A stretch of DNA of 64,000 nucleotides, from the NCBI GenBank assembly GCA_036645935.1, contig JAVXNE010000008.1, positions 47,993 to 111,992 on the forward strand. The letters are read 5' to 3'. Numbering within the stretch: position 1 is the first letter of the stretch; every line of letters starts with the position of its first letter. The translations under genes were made by a program, and so were the position numbers. Of the stretch, positions 63,397-64,000 are shown one piece after another. The notes below the pieces were generated by a model that saw nothing but the letters and a program-made list of their open reading frames with translations, made no database searches and was not told the origin of the DNA. The DNA is from JAUNBN01 sp036645935. GTDB taxonomy: Bacteria; Bacillota; Clostridia; Oscillospirales; Ruminococcaceae.

Positions 63397-63724
63397 ACAA
63401 ATCACCTCGGTTATTAGCATAACACATTGCGAAACATATACAAGACTGGATATTTTGCCCGATTTGTGCTATTATTATAAAAGAAAAAGCGAGACAAATA
63501 CGAGCGTTAATTCGTCTCTTGATCACAAAAAAGAAAACCCTCCCGCGCCTTTAATCGGCTCGGGAGGGTTTTTATACCGCGTCGCAAATCAGCTGTGTGG
63601 ACGGCGCACAAAAGGCATCTGTCCAACTCTGTAAGGCGCAATCCGGAACAGCGGAAAAATATCCGCTGTTCGATTCCTCTAACATGAGTTGTCACTCATA
63701 AGAAACCTCTCTTTTCAAGTGCGC
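63397..63724. other. Intergenic region with terminator
   Basis: About 330 bases. It has the terminator at 63534-63574 and a hairpin-forming stretch at 63641-63669 whose sequence GTTCGATTCC superficially resembles a tRNA T-arm but is not part of a tRNA. Confidence 0.5.
63534..63574. terminator. Intrinsic terminator
   Basis: A perfect 12-bp stem (63534-63545 with 63561-63572) plus T-run; A- and T-rich on both sides, so it could act for transcripts from the right edge (minus) or from the left. Confidence 0.8.
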
Positions 63725-64000
63725 TCACATAACGATAGGATAGCCTTGACAATTTTGGCTCATACCCGAATCTTGCAGTTTTTTGCTGTGCGGTGGCACT
63801 CTGTCTTGCACTCTGTCTTGCACTCTGTCTTGCACTCTGTCTTGCACTCTGTCTTGCACTTTGTCTTGCACTCTGTCTTGCACTCTGTCTTGCACTTTGT
63901 CTTGCACTTTGTCTTGCACTTTGTCTTGCACTTTGTCTTGCACTCTGTCTTGCACTTTGTCTTGCACTCTGTCTTGCACTTTGTCTTGCACTTTGTCTTG
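63725..64000 (-). CDS. C-terminal fragment of a protein with VQD(R/K) tetrapeptide repeats
   Basis: The frame is open to the right edge, so only the end of the gene is visible (about 92 codons). It consists of some 17 VQDR or VQDK tetrapeptides, encoded by the 12-bp minisatellite, followed by a non-repetitive tail of 24 residues ending GYPIVM. The repeat would form a charged helix. Similar in-frame tetrapeptide tracts are known in AlbA_2/Schlafen-type ATP-binding and Fic-type proteins before a winged helix; here no such domain follows, so the protein may be truncated, or the reading may be non-coding. Family unknown. Confidence 0.45.
   Translation of the reverse strand, partial: QDKVQDKVQDRVQDKVQDRVQDKVQDKVQDKVQDKVQDRVQDRVQDKVQDRVQDRVQDRVQDRVQDRVPPHSKKLQDSGMSQNCQGYPIVM
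63796..64000. repeat. 12-bp minisatellite, 17 copies, continuing past the window
   Basis: Unit GCACTCTGTCTT or GCACTTTGTCTT repeated 17 times without length variation from 63796 to 63999. The only difference is C or T at position 6 (Arg or Lys on the coding strand); the T form increases toward the right edge. Confidence 0.95.

Noticed and set aside
63630..63690. tRNA-like stretch containing GTTCGATTCC
   Set aside because: It forms a simple 9-bp hairpin but no acceptor, D or anticodon arms can be fitted.

Overview
The window reads as chromosomal DNA of an anaerobic Gram-positive Firmicute of the class Clostridia, probably a gut or sediment lineage with roughly balanced GC. The pointers are strong GGAGG-type ribosome binding sites, frequent GTG and TTG starts, lipoproteins with Firmicute lipoboxes, DUF6179/DUF6323 proteins, a NusG-domain-II/Gx-transporter/ApbE redox locus of the Listeria and Clostridia type, and strongly fumarate-centred metabolism. 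No rRNA, tRNA, CRISPR array, phage or transposase was seen.

Layout. 1-5047 (minus): a five-gene operon running nagA, EamA transporter, DUF6056 membrane protein, alpha/beta hydrolase and an ABC-F ATPase cut by the left edge. 5627-11652: membrane-anchored GH25 lysozyme, HAD phosphatase, peptidase T, a 153-bp tandem repeat and a DEAD-box helicase. 11982-16808 (minus): an operon of two SCP2-like proteins enclosing a two-subunit transketolase and a class III aminotransferase; a TetR gene follows upstream at 17450-18082. 18094-20698: divergent response regulator and histidine kinase. 21735-25567: a flavin-type extracytosolic electron-transfer locus (NusG-II protein, Gx transporter, DUF1622 protein, a two-repeat lipoprotein, ApbE flavin transferase).

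26275-46579 is the most striking region, a catabolic island of about 20 kb. On the minus strand, from a consensus promoter near 39610, lie a nitrilase-family amidase, a complete Liv-type ABC importer, a MalY/PatB PLP enzyme, a maleate-isomerase/Asp-Glu-racemase family protein, a soluble FrdA/FrdB pair and a LUD protein, followed by a YheO/DauR-type regulator, RidA and malic enzyme. Divergently from a second promoter near 39760 lie MmgE/PrpD, two-subunit class I fumarase, class II fumarase, an AEC carrier and an aspartoacylase-like hydrolase. The parts fit together as uptake, deacylation or deamidation, conversion to fumarate, then either hydration to malate and pyruvate or reduction to succinate. 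The substrate is not known.

47586-63396 holds a PAS/GGDEF diguanylate cyclase, manA, a ferritin-like protein, a DUF2238-type membrane protein with an Smr protein, a MacB/FtsX-type ABC exporter, an SDR, a frameshifted surface-protein pseudogene, a DUF134/NifX-like metal pair and a DUF6323/DUF6179 pair. The right edge (63796-64000) is a 12-bp minisatellite encoding VQDR/VQDK repeats of a gene running out of the window.
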